Below are positions 1-6,772 of a stretch of DNA of 9,539 bases, in pieces. The position numbers and the translations under genes were made by a program. Under the pieces are notes generated by a model, which made no database searches, was not told the origin of the DNA, and saw only the letters and a program-made list of their open reading frames with translations. Origin of the DNA: REEB95 sp035275845 (GTDB lineage Bacteria; Pseudomonadota; Alphaproteobacteria; ATCC43930; CGMCC-115725); contig DATEMD010000075.1 in assembly GCA_035275845.1 (NCBI GenBank), positions 1 to 9,539 of the forward strand, read 5' to 3'. Within the stretch, counting starts at the first letter, position 1. Each line of letters starts with the position of its first letter.

Positions 1-1
1 T

Positions 2-1165
2 GCCTTCAATCGCATGACGCATCAGCTCGAAAGCCAGCAGAGCGAGTTGATCGAGGCCAACCGGCAGCTCGATCAGCGCCGGCGGTTCACCGAGGCGGTT
101 CTGTCGGGCGTGTCGGCGGGCGTCATCGGCCTCGACCAGCACGCGCGCATCAACTTGCCGAACCGGTCCGCGTCGGTTCTGCTCGGCGTCGATCTCGATC
201 AGATGATTGGACAGGACCTCGCGGATTCGGTGCCGGAGGTGGCCGGGCTGCTTGACGAAGTCGGTCGCCGGCCGGAGCGCTTGGCGCAGTCGCAGGTCCA
301 ACTGACGCGCGATGGCCACATGGTGGCGCTGCTCGTACGCATCGCCGCCGAGCGCATCGACGGCGAGATCAAGGGCTATGTCGTCACCTTCGACGACGTC
401 ACGAGCCTGATTGCGGCGCAGCGCAAGGCCGCATGGTCGGACGTGGCGCGTCGTATCGCGCACGAGATCAAGAATCCGTTGACGCCGATTCAACTCTCTG
501 CCGAGCGCCTGAAACGCAAATATGCCGGCGAAATCCGTACCGATCCCGACACGTTCGCGATCTGCACCGATACGATCATCCGCCATGTCGGCGATATTGG
601 CCGCATGGTCGACGAATTCTCGTCGTTCGCACGCATGCCGGCGCCGGTGCTGCGTGACGAGGATCTGACCGAGCTGGTCCGCCGCGCTGCCTTCCTCCAG
701 CGCACCGCCAACCCAGAGATCCGCTTCGATCTCGACTTGCCGACGATGCCGATGCGGCTGTTGTGCGATGGCCGCCAAGTCAGCCAGGCGCTGATCAACA
801 TTCTCAAAAACGCCGGCGAGGCGATCCAGGCGCGCGGCGCCGGTGCGGCGCCCGGCCATGTCCGAATCCACATGGCCGACGTCGGCGGCAACGTCACCGT
901 TGCGGTCGAGGACAACGGCGTCGGCCTACCGCACAAAGAGCGTGATCGGCTGACCGAGCCATACGTCACGACGCGTGCCGGCGGCACGGGCCTTGGCCTG
1001 GCGATCGTCAAGAAGATCATGGAAGACCACGGCGGCGAACTCCGGCTCGAGGACTGTAACGGCGGCGGCGCGCGCGTGACGTTGCTGTTCGTGCGCGGCG
1101 AGGCGCGCGTCGCCGACGCCGACGAAACCGAACGCGTCAAACGGGAGGGCACCCATGGCGCATGA
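2..1165 (+). CDS. ntrY: Sensor histidine kinase NtrY, C-terminal part (5' end outside window)
   Basis: This is the membrane sensor kinase that phosphorylates NtrX in nitrogen and redox signalling. Only the cytoplasmic part is present, because the frame is open from base 2 without a start; the ATG at 14 is internal. Numbering from that Met, the order is the end of a HAMP/linker helix (to about residue 25), a PAS domain (about 27-135), a HisKA dimerisation helix with H-box IAHEIKNPLTP (phosphoacceptor His150, codon 461-463), then an ATPase domain with N-box ILKNAGEA (Asn266), G1 box EDNGVGLP (300-306) and G2 box GGTGLGLAIV (323-332). All catalytic boxes look intact. The TGA lies inside ntrX, an 11-nt overlap, so the two are probably translationally coupled. 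The assignment as NtrY rather than NtrB rests on the HAMP-PAS-kinase layout and on being followed by ntrX, then hfq and hflX. I am confident of the family. Confidence 0.93.
   Translation, partial: AFNRMTHQLESQQSELIEANRQLDQRRRFTEAVLSGVSAGVIGLDQHARINLPNRSASVLLGVDLDQMIGQDLADSVPEVAGLLDEVGRRPERLAQSQVQLTRDGHMVALLVRIAAERIDGEIKGYVVTFDDVTSLIAAQRKAAWSDVARRIAHEIKNPLTPIQLSAERLKRKYAGEIRTDPDTFAICTDTIIRHVGDIGRMVDEFSSFARMPAPVLRDEDLTELVRRAAFLQRTANPEIRFDLDLPTMPMRLLCDGRQVSQALINILKNAGEAIQARGAGAAPGHVRIHMADVGGNVTVAVEDNGVGLPHKERDRLTEPYVTTRAGGTGLGLAIVKKIMEDHGGELRLEDCNGGGARVTLLFVRGEARVADADETERVKREGTHGA
1143..1148 (+). promoter_or_regulatory. Ribosome binding site of ntrX
   Basis: GGGAGG lies 6 nt before the ATG at 1155 and inside the last codons of ntrY. 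It fixes the ntrX start and the 11-nt overlap between the two genes. Confidence 0.7.
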
Positions 1166-2588
1166 CATTCTTGTCATCGACGACGAAGCCGACATCCGGG
1201 CGCTGATCTGCGGCATTCTCAGCGACGAGGGTTACGAGACGCGCGAAGCTGCCACCAGCACCGACGCGCTGGCGGCGATCCGCACGCGGCGGCCGACGCT
1301 GGTGGTGCTCGACATTTGGCTCCAGGGCAGCGAGCTCGACGGCATCGAGATTCTCAAGGTGGTCAAGCGTGAATGGCCGACGTTGCCGGTCGTGATGATT
1401 TCAGGCCACGGCACGATTGAAACTGCGGTCGCGGCGATCAAGGTCGGCGCCTACGATTTCATCGAAAAGCCGTTCAAGGCGGACCGGCTGCTGCACATCG
1501 TCGACCGCGCCATCGAGGCGAGCCGGCTGCGGCGCGAAAACGAAGAACTGAAGCAACGCGCCGGCACCGACGACGAGCTGGTCGGCCGCTCGCAGCAGAT
1601 CGCGCAACTACGGCAGCAGATCGAGCGCGTCGCTGCGACCAACAGCCGCGTGCTGATCACCGGCGCGCCAGGCACTGGCAAGGACATCGTGGCGCGGCTG
1701 CTGCACGCCCGATCCAAACGCGCGCGCGGGCCAATCGTCACGTTGAGTTGCGCGACGATGCGGCCCGAACGCTTCGAAAGCGAACTGTTCGGTGCCGAGC
1801 CGGGCGCCGATGGCGACGGCAGCCCGCGAAAGGTCGGCACCTTCGAAGAGGCGCACGGCGGCACGCTGTTCCTCGACGAAATCGCCGACATGCCGCTTGA
1901 GACGCAGGGCAAGATCGTTCGTGCTCTGCAAGAGCAGACGTTCGAGCGCGTTGGCGGCGGCCGGGTTAAGGTCGACGTGCGCGTCGTCGCCTCGACCAAT
2001 CGTGATTTGCGCAGTGACATCGCCACGGGCCGGTTTCGCGAGGATCTTTACTATCGGCTTGCGGTGGTGCCGTTGGCGGTGCCCCCACTGCGCGAACGCG
2101 CCGAGGATATACCGGAGCTGGCGCGGCATCTTATGGTACGCGCGGCCGAAGCGGCGCGCGTGTCGCCGCGGGCGTTCGGTGAGGATGCCATGGCGGCCCT
2201 CCAATCCTACGAGTGGCCGGGCAACGTGCGCCAACTGCGCAACGTCATCGACTGGGTGCTGATCATGACGCCAGGCGATGCACGCGAGTCGATCCACGCC
2301 GATAATCTGCCGCCCGAGATCACGACGGTCGCGCCGGCGGTGGTCAAATGGGACAAAGGCGGCGAGCTCATGGGCTTGCCGTTGCGCGACGCGCGCGAGA
2401 TGTTCGAACGCGAGTATCTCATGGCGCAGGTTACGCGCTTCGGCGGCAACATCTCGCGCACCGCGGCGTTCGTCGGCATGGAGCGGTCGGCGCTGCATCG
2501 CAAGCTCAAGTCCCTCGGCGTCGGTGGCAATGGCAACGGCAACGGCGCCGGCACCAACGACGATCGAGCCCAGAATCTCGACGCCTGA
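1155..2588 (+). CDS. ntrX: NtrX response regulator (REC-AAA+-Fis HTH) lacking the GAFTGA loop
   Basis: This is the DNA-binding partner of NtrY, 477 residues, of NtrC-family architecture. The receiver domain (1-120) has the acidic pair Asp9/Asp10, phosphoacceptor Asp53 (VVLDIW) and Lys105 in EKPF. The AAA+ domain has Walker A GAPGTGKD (170-177), where the usual family form is GESGTGKE, Walker B GGTLFLDEI with Asp241/Glu242, and the arginine-bearing FREDLYYRL (about 294-302). The sigma54-contacting GAFTGA motif that should follow ELFG is absent; residues 210-235 instead read through an Ala/Gly/Asp-rich stretch into HGGTLF. The Fis-type helix-turn-helix is around 415-455 (NISRTAAFVGMERSALHRKL). 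The last 20 or so residues are a Gly/Asn-rich low-complexity tail. By inference it may act at sigma70 promoters or as a repressor rather than a sigma54 activator. The family call is firm; the mode of action is open. Confidence 0.95.
   Translation: MAHDILVIDDEADIRALICGILSDEGYETREAATSTDALAAIRTRRPTLVVLDIWLQGSELDGIEILKVVKREWPTLPVVMISGHGTIETAVAAIKVGAYDFIEKPFKADRLLHIVDRAIEASRLRRENEELKQRAGTDDELVGRSQQIAQLRQQIERVAATNSRVLITGAPGTGKDIVARLLHARSKRARGPIVTLSCATMRPERFESELFGAEPGADGDGSPRKVGTFEEAHGGTLFLDEIADMPLETQGKIVRALQEQTFERVGGGRVKVDVRVVASTNRDLRSDIATGRFREDLYYRLAVVPLAVPPLRERAEDIPELARHLMVRAAEAARVSPRAFGEDAMAALQSYEWPGNVRQLRNVIDWVLIMTPGDARESIHADNLPPEITTVAPAVVKWDKGGELMGLPLRDAREMFEREYLMAQVTRFGGNISRTAAFVGMERSALHRKLKSLGVGGNGNGNGAGTNDDRAQNLDA
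2526..2555 (+). repeat. Short hexanucleotide repeat GGCAAY/GGCRCC in the ntrX tail
   Basis: About five imperfect copies of a 6-nt unit (GGCAAT, GGCAAC, GGCAAC, GGCGCC, GGCACC) encode a Gly-Asn/Ala/Thr tail after the HTH of NtrX. Because the unit is a multiple of three, copy-number change would lengthen or shorten the tail without a frameshift. Confidence 0.6.
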
Positions 2589-2611
2589 ATTCACATCTCC
2601 GGAATCCCGTT

Positions 2612-3472
2612 ATGTCGCGTATCGCCTATGTCAACGGCCGCTATGTTCCGCACCGTCAAGCCTGCGTCCATATCGAGGATCGTGGCTTCCAGTTCGCCGA
2701 TGGCGTTTATGAAGTCATCGCGGTACGCGGCGGCGGTTTCATCGACGAGACGCCGCATCTCGCGCGCCTGCATCGCTCGCTCGCCGAATTGCACATCGCG
2801 CCGCCGATGTCGGATGGTGCGCTGAAAGCGGTGATGCGCGAAACCGTCCGGCGCAACCGCGTCATCGACGGCATCATCTATCTCCAGATCACCCGTGGGG
2901 CGGCGCCGCGCGATTTTTCTTTTCCGCCCGGGGTGCGGCCGAGCCTGATCATGACCGCACGGGCACAACGGCCGCTCGATCCGAAGATCATCGAACGCGG
3001 CGTCCGCGTGGTTACGGTGCCAGATATCCGATGGGCGAGGCCGGACATCAAGTCGGTGGCGCTGCTGCCGAACGCGCTCGGCAAGCAGCAGGCGCGCGAG
3101 GCCGGCGCGTACGAGGCCTGGCAGGTTGACCGCGACGACAACGTCACCGAAGGCACGTCAAGCAACGCCTGGATCGTCACGGCGAAGAACGAAATCGTCA
3201 CACGCCCGGCAGACCACGCGATCCTCAACGGCGTCACGCGTTTGGGCGTGCTCAAGGTCGCGGCGGAGGCGGGGCTCAAGCTGGTGGAACGATCGTTCAG
3301 TGTTGCCGAGGCCAAGGCGGCGCGCGAGGCGTTTCTTACCAGCACGACCAATTTCGTCGTGCCGATTGTGCGCATCGACGACGCGACCGTGGGCGAGGGG
3401 AAGCCGGGCGAATTCGCCCGCCGTCTGCGCGCACTCTATAGCGACTTCGCACTGGCGGGCGTGACGCGGTGA
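2612..3472 (+). CDS. dat: D-amino-acid aminotransferase (fold-type IV PLP enzyme)
   Basis: This is a PLP-dependent transaminase that interconverts D-alanine and other D-amino acids with 2-oxoacids; it is cytosolic and supplies D-Ala/D-Glu. It has 286 residues, the usual family length. The start is the ATG at 2612, 23 nt after ntrX; the frame is open upstream but that part is a shadow of ntrX. The catalytic lysine is Lys147 in PDIKSVALLPN, and the glutamate that holds the pyridine nitrogen is Glu180 in VTEGTSSN. The region FADGVYEVI carries Tyr33, matching Tyr31 of the Bacillus enzyme. The carboxylate-trap segment reads APRDFSFP: Arg100 is kept, but the position equivalent to His100 of the Bacillus enzyme is Phe102. 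Substrate preference may therefore differ; a branched-chain aminotransferase or 4-amino-4-deoxychorismate lyase is the alternative, but the DIKS and VTEG context favours DAAT. Confidence 0.88.
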   Translation: MSRIAYVNGRYVPHRQACVHIEDRGFQFADGVYEVIAVRGGGFIDETPHLARLHRSLAELHIAPPMSDGALKAVMRETVRRNRVIDGIIYLQITRGAAPRDFSFPPGVRPSLIMTARAQRPLDPKIIERGVRVVTVPDIRWARPDIKSVALLPNALGKQQAREAGAYEAWQVDRDDNVTEGTSSNAWIVTAKNEIVTRPADHAILNGVTRLGVLKVAAEAGLKLVERSFSVAEAKAAREAFLTSTTNFVVPIVRIDDATVGEGKPGEFARRLRALYSDFALAGVTR

Positions 3473-4119
3473 CGATGAAGCCGCGCGCGGTCCTGTTCGA
3501 CTGGGACAACACCCTGGTCGATACCTGGGAAACCATCCACGAGGCGCTGGTCGGCACGCTCGAACGCATGGGGCACGCGCCGTGGACCCTGGCCGATACC
3601 AAGTCGCGCGTCGCGCGCAGCTTGAAGCACAGCTTTCCCGATCTTTTCGGCGCGCGCTGGGAAGAGGCGCGGCAGATCTATCTCGACAACTACGCCGCCA
3701 TCCATCTCGAACGGCTGGCGGCGCTTCCCGGCGCCGCGGCGATGCTCGGGGCGCTGCATGGCGCGGGCTACTATCTCGCCGTCGTCAGCAATAAGACGGG
3801 TGCGTCATTGCGAACTGAGGCCGCCCATATCGGCTGGGATCGTTATTTCCGGCGACTCGTCGGTGCGGGTGATGCGCATGCCGACAAACCCGACCCGGCT
3901 GCTTTCGCGGCGGCTCTCGACGGTAGCGGCATCGCCGCCGGCCGCGACGTCTGGTATGTCGGCGACACGGCGCTCGACATGCAGAGCGCGCATCGTGCCG
4001 GCCTCACCGGCGTGCTGTTGGGCGAACCACATTCACCGGCGGCGGAGCTGGCTAAGTTCCCGCCTGACATGCGATTTCCGGATTGTGGCAGCTTTGCCCG
4101 GCATCTCAGCGCCATGTGA
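3469..4119 (+). CDS. HAD-superfamily hydrolase, phosphoglycolate-phosphatase-like
   Basis: This is a Mg2+-dependent phosphatase of the haloacid dehalogenase superfamily, 216 residues, with a small helical C1 cap between motifs I and II. Motif I is FDWDNTLVD (Asp11 nucleophile, Asp13 acid/base), motif II is VVSNKTG (Ser107), motif III is the lysine in DKPDP (Lys140), and motif IV is VGDTALD (Asp166, Asp170). All are intact, so the enzyme should be active. The Gph-like pattern suggests a small phosphorylated metabolite, but the substrate cannot be read from sequence. Two starts are possible: GTG at 3469, overlapping the aminotransferase stop by 4 nt (GTGA), or ATG at 3475, 2 nt after that stop. 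A GGCGGG at 3454-3459 is better spaced for the GTG. Either way it is coupled to the aminotransferase gene. Confidence 0.9.
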   Translation: MTMKPRAVLFDWDNTLVDTWETIHEALVGTLERMGHAPWTLADTKSRVARSLKHSFPDLFGARWEEARQIYLDNYAAIHLERLAALPGAAAMLGALHGAGYYLAVVSNKTGASLRTEAAHIGWDRYFRRLVGAGDAHADKPDPAAFAAALDGSGIAAGRDVWYVGDTALDMQSAHRAGLTGVLLGEPHSPAAELAKFPPDMRFPDCGSFARHLSAM

Positions 4120-4239
4120 ATTCCCAACGCGGCCGGGGTCTGTTATCAATGGTGCGAGCACGAACGGCCGCCTGGCGCCCAAGCCACACGGCGAATGCCG
4201 TCTATCGGCTCCGACAGAAATGAAAGAAGGGGTAGCCCC
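4120..4239 (+). other. hfq upstream region (120 nt)
   Basis: This is the only sizeable gap in the + strand block. No convincing -35/-10 pair is visible; TTATCA at 4143-4148 could be a weak -10 but lacks a good partner 17 nt upstream. A small hairpin can form from ACGGC (4188-4192) and GCCGT (4197-4201) around the tetraloop GAAT, ending 38 nt before the hfq ATG. A separate hfq promoter is plausible here but unproven. Confidence 0.3.
4225..4232 (+). promoter_or_regulatory. Ribosome binding site that fixes the hfq start
   Basis: AGAAGGGG is a strong Shine-Dalgarno match 7 nt before the ATG at 4240. It argues against the longer in-frame start at 4195, which would add 15 residues with no Hfq similarity. 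Confidence 0.75.
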
Positions 4240-4491
4240 ATGTCGTCGGAAAAATCGCAAAATGTTCAAGACGTCTTTCTCAACAATGTGCGCAAGAACA
4301 AAACACCGGTCACGGTGTTCCTGGTCAACGGCGTCAAGCTGCAAGGCATCATCACCTGGTTCGACAATTTCTCCGTGCTGCTGCGGCGCGATGCGCATTC
4401 GCAGCTGGTCTACAAGCACGCGATTTCGACCGTGATGCCGGCGCAGCCGATCCAGCTGTTCGAACCTGGCAAAGAGACGGAAGAAGCCTGA
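4240..4491 (+). CDS. hfq: RNA chaperone Hfq
   Basis: Hfq is a hexameric Sm-like protein that pairs small regulatory RNAs with mRNAs; in nitrogen-fixing alphaproteobacteria it also affects nif regulation. The protein has 83 residues. The Sm1 motif runs through VTVFLVNGVKLQGII and FDNFSVLLR, and the Sm2 motif is the hallmark YKHAIST. Proximal-face uridine-binding residues are present: Gln9, Phe44, Lys59 and His60 (Gln8, Phe42, Lys56 and His57 in E. coli). The rim patch is basic but reduced to Arg18, Lys19 and Lys21. The C-terminal tail is short and acidic (GKETEEA), unlike the long tail of the E. coli protein. It is followed after 8 nt by hflX, the classic hfq-hflX pair. Confidence 0.98.
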   Translation: MSSEKSQNVQDVFLNNVRKNKTPVTVFLVNGVKLQGIITWFDNFSVLLRRDAHSQLVYKHAISTVMPAQPIQLFEPGKETEEA

Positions 4492-4499
4492 CGCGCAGC

Positions 4500-5840
4500 A
4501 TGGCGTCGGAGAGCGCGCGCCACAATCCGGTCGGCCGTTGTCTAGTGGTTCATCCGGTGCTGCGGCATGGCCGCGGCACCGGCGAGGGCGCACGGGTCCG
4601 CGGCGGACGCACGCCCGAAGCGCGCCTCGAAGAGGCGGTTGGATTGGCCGAGGCGATCGCACTCGAGGTGATCGCCGCCGAAATCGCGCGCGTCGCTGCC
4701 TGGAGTCCGGCGGCGCTGTTGGGGAAGGGTGCGGTCGAGGCTTTCGGCGCCATGGTGGCCGAGCATGCGATCGACGTCGTCGTCATCGATGCGCCGGTGA
4801 CGCCGGTGCAACAGCGCAATCTCGAACGCGCTTGGAAATGCAAGGTGATCGATCGCACGGGGTTGATTCTCGAAATCTTCGGTGCGCGCGCGCGCACGCG
4901 AGAGGGCCGTCTCCAGGTCGAGCTTGCCGCGCTGACGTATCAGCGCTCGCGACTGGTGCGGTCGTGGACTCACCTCGAACGCCAGCGTGGCGGTTTCGGC
5001 TTCCTCGGCGGTCCCGGCGAAAGCCAGCTCGAAATCGACCGCCGGTTGATCACCGATCGCATCACCGTGCTGAAGAAGGAACTGGAAGGCGTCAAGCGCA
5101 CGCGTCAGATCCATCGCGGCGCGCGCAAACGCGTGCCGTATCCGGTCGTCGCGTTGGTCGGCTACACGAACGCCGGCAAATCGACTCTATTCAATCGCCT
5201 GACCCGCGCCACGGTTTCGTCGGCCGATCGGCTGTTCGAGACGCTCGATCCGACCATGCGGCGGCTCGATTTGCCGTCGGGCGATCCGGCGATCCTGTCC
5301 GATACGGTCGGTTTCGTTTCCGATCTGCCGACGACCTTGGTGGCGGCGTTCCGCGCCACGCTTGAGGAAGTGAGCGAAGCCGATCTCATCGTCCATGTGC
5401 GCGACGCCCATCATCCCGACAGCGATGCACAACGCGACGACGTGCATCACGTGCTGGGCGAGATGGGCCTCGGTGCGCGCGTGGAGGGGGGGCTGATCGA
5501 AGCGCTCAACAAGATCGACCTGTTGTCGGCCGATGCGCGCAACGCGCTCCTGAACCAAACGCACCGGAACGAAGCCGCAGTGCCGTTATCGGCGCGGACG
5601 GGGCAGGGCTGCGACCGGCTGTTGGCGGTGCTCGACGAGCGGCTCGATGGCCGTGCACCGGTGCGGCTCGACGTCAAGCTGTCGGATGGTGCCACACTCG
5701 CGTGGCTCTACCGTCACGGCACCGTCGTCAAACGCGAAGACGATGAGCGCGAGGCACATCTCGAAGTCCGTTTAAGCCCGGCTGAACTCGGTCGGTTCCA
5801 CGCCCGCCACGCGGGCGACGAAACACGGAGGCGACAATGA
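4500..5840 (+). CDS. hflX: GTPase HflX
   Basis: HflX binds the 50S subunit and splits or rescues stalled ribosomes, notably under heat stress. The protein has 446 residues. The N-terminal nucleotide-binding domain includes LLGKGAVEAF and the block NLERAWKCKVIDRTGLIL. A coiled helical linker carries the HflX signature GPGESQLEIDRR (171-182), followed by the G domain: G1 GYTNAGKST (221-229), G2 TLDPT (248-252), G3 DTVGF (268-272), G4 NKID (337-340) and G5 SAR (364-366). A C-terminal domain with LYRHGTVVKRED follows. It starts at the ATG 8 nt after hfq, with only a distant Shine-Dalgarno (GGAAGAAG, overlapping the end of hfq), so it probably relies on coupling to hfq. Its last codons overlap the next gene by 4 nt. 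Confidence 0.97.
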   Translation: MASESARHNPVGRCLVVHPVLRHGRGTGEGARVRGGRTPEARLEEAVGLAEAIALEVIAAEIARVAAWSPAALLGKGAVEAFGAMVAEHAIDVVVIDAPVTPVQQRNLERAWKCKVIDRTGLILEIFGARARTREGRLQVELAALTYQRSRLVRSWTHLERQRGGFGFLGGPGESQLEIDRRLITDRITVLKKELEGVKRTRQIHRGARKRVPYPVVALVGYTNAGKSTLFNRLTRATVSSADRLFETLDPTMRRLDLPSGDPAILSDTVGFVSDLPTTLVAAFRATLEEVSEADLIVHVRDAHHPDSDAQRDDVHHVLGEMGLGARVEGGLIEALNKIDLLSADARNALLNQTHRNEAAVPLSARTGQGCDRLLAVLDERLDGRAPVRLDVKLSDGATLAWLYRHGTVVKREDDEREAHLEVRLSPAELGRFHARHAGDETRRRQ

Positions 5841-6703
5841 AAGTAGCGTTCCTCGGGCTCGGGGTGATGGGCTATCCGATGGCGGGCCATCTCGCCAAGA
5901 ACGGCCATACGGTGACGGTGTACAACCGGACGGCGTCGCGGGCCGAGGACTGGGTCAAGGAATATGGCGGCGCCCTGCGGCCGACGCCCGCCGAAGCAGC
6001 AACCGAGGCGGACATCGTGTTCGCTTGCGTTGGCAACGACGACGATTTACGCGCCGTCGTCACCGGCGCACAGGGCGCGCTCGCCGGGATGCAGCGCGGC
6101 GCGATCTTCGCCGATCACACCACCGCGTCGGCGGCGGTTGCACGCGAGCTTTATCAGTTGGGCAAGGAGCGCGGCATCGGCTTTCTCGATGCGCCGGTTT
6201 CCGGCGGCCAGGCTGGCGCGCAGAACGGCAAGCTCACCATCATGGTTGGCGGCGATGAAGCAGCGTTCGCGAAGACGCAGCCGGTGATGGCGCACTACGG
6301 GCGTGCTGTCACCCTAATGGGGCCGGCCGGGAGCGGTCAGCTCACCAAGATGGTCAACCAGATCGCCATCGCCGGCCTGTTACAGGGGTTGTCCGAGGCG
6401 CTCAATTTCGCTGCTCGCGCCGGACTCGACGGCAAAAAGGTGGTCGAAACGATCTCCAAGGGCGCGGCGCAATCGTGGCAGATGGACAACCGCGCGCTCA
6501 CCATGCTCGACGGTAAGTTCGACTTTGGCTTCGCTGTCGACTGGATGCGCAAGGATCTCGGCATCTGCCTCAGCGAGGCGCGGCGTAACAAGTCGGCGCT
6601 GCCGGTGACCGCCTTGGTCGATCAGTTCTACCAGCGTATCCAGGAGCGGGGCGGTGGCCGGTGGGACACGTCGAGCCTCATCAATCTGCTGATGGAAGCC
6701 TAA
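5837..6703 (+). CDS. NAD(P)-dependent beta-hydroxyacid dehydrogenase (GarR / 3-hydroxyisobutyrate dehydrogenase family)
   Basis: This soluble 288-residue oxidoreductase acts on small beta-hydroxyacids or their semialdehydes. The Rossmann motif is GLGVMGYPMAGHLAKNG (7-23). The segment after strand two reads VYNRT, and Asn-Arg-Thr here resembles NADPH-preferring glyoxylate/succinic semialdehyde reductases rather than NAD-dependent enzymes with an acidic residue. The substrate-binding signature is DAPVSGGQAGAQNGKL (118-132). Catalytic Lys171 and Asn175 lie in KMVNQI, and Lys239 lies in WMRKDLG. It overlaps hflX by 4 nt (ATGA), and GGAGG at 5827-5831 lies 5 nt before the ATG, so the start is firm. 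Candidates are tartronate semialdehyde reductase, glyoxylate/succinic semialdehyde reductase or 3-hydroxyisobutyrate dehydrogenase; sequence alone does not decide. The link to hflX may be transcriptional only. Confidence 0.92.
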   Translation: MKVAFLGLGVMGYPMAGHLAKNGHTVTVYNRTASRAEDWVKEYGGALRPTPAEAATEADIVFACVGNDDDLRAVVTGAQGALAGMQRGAIFADHTTASAAVARELYQLGKERGIGFLDAPVSGGQAGAQNGKLTIMVGGDEAAFAKTQPVMAHYGRAVTLMGPAGSGQLTKMVNQIAIAGLLQGLSEALNFAARAGLDGKKVVETISKGAAQSWQMDNRALTMLDGKFDFGFAVDWMRKDLGICLSEARRNKSALPVTALVDQFYQRIQERGGGRWDTSSLINLLMEA

Positions 6704-6724
6704 GCACGGCGTTCACACAGACTT

Positions 6725-6744
6725 TAGGATATCAGGATAACCTA
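6725..6744. terminator. Imperfect hairpin in the convergent gap
   Basis: Arms TAGGATAT (6725-6732) and ATAACCTA (6737-6744) pair with one A-A mismatch around a CAGG loop. It lies between the stop of the dehydrogenase (+) and the stop of mazG (-). There is no clear U-run after it, so a role in termination is tentative. Confidence 0.25.
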
Positions 6745-6753
6745 TTGATCATA

Positions 6754-6770
6754 AAAGACCTTGTGTCTTT
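6754..6770. terminator. Possible bidirectional terminator hairpin
   Basis: A perfect 6-bp inverted repeat, AAAGAC (6754-6759) and GTCTTT (6765-6770), surrounds a 5-nt loop CTTGT. It has A's on the left and T's on the right, as expected for a weak terminator serving both convergent genes. The stem is AT-rich and short, so this is a low-confidence call based on position and symmetry. Confidence 0.35.
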
Positions 6771-6772
6771 AC

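Noticed and set aside
1608..2594. 328-codon open frame on the - strand opposite ntrX
   Set aside because: It is antisense to the conserved AAA+ and HTH parts of ntrX and has no recognisable motif. Composition alone explains the long open frame.
2348..2611. 88-residue upstream extension of the D-amino-acid aminotransferase
   Set aside because: The extension is an out-of-frame shadow of ntrX and is Arg/Ala/Gln-rich. The ATG at 2612 matches the family N-terminus (YVNGRYVP).
4195..4239. 15-residue N-terminal extension of Hfq
   Set aside because: The ATG at 4240 has an ideal Shine-Dalgarno and matches the normal Hfq N-terminus; the extension has no family similarity.
4033..4662. 209-codon open frame on the - strand opposite hfq and its leader
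   Set aside because: It covers hfq and the start of hflX antisense, has no recognisable domain, and crosses several real gene boundaries.
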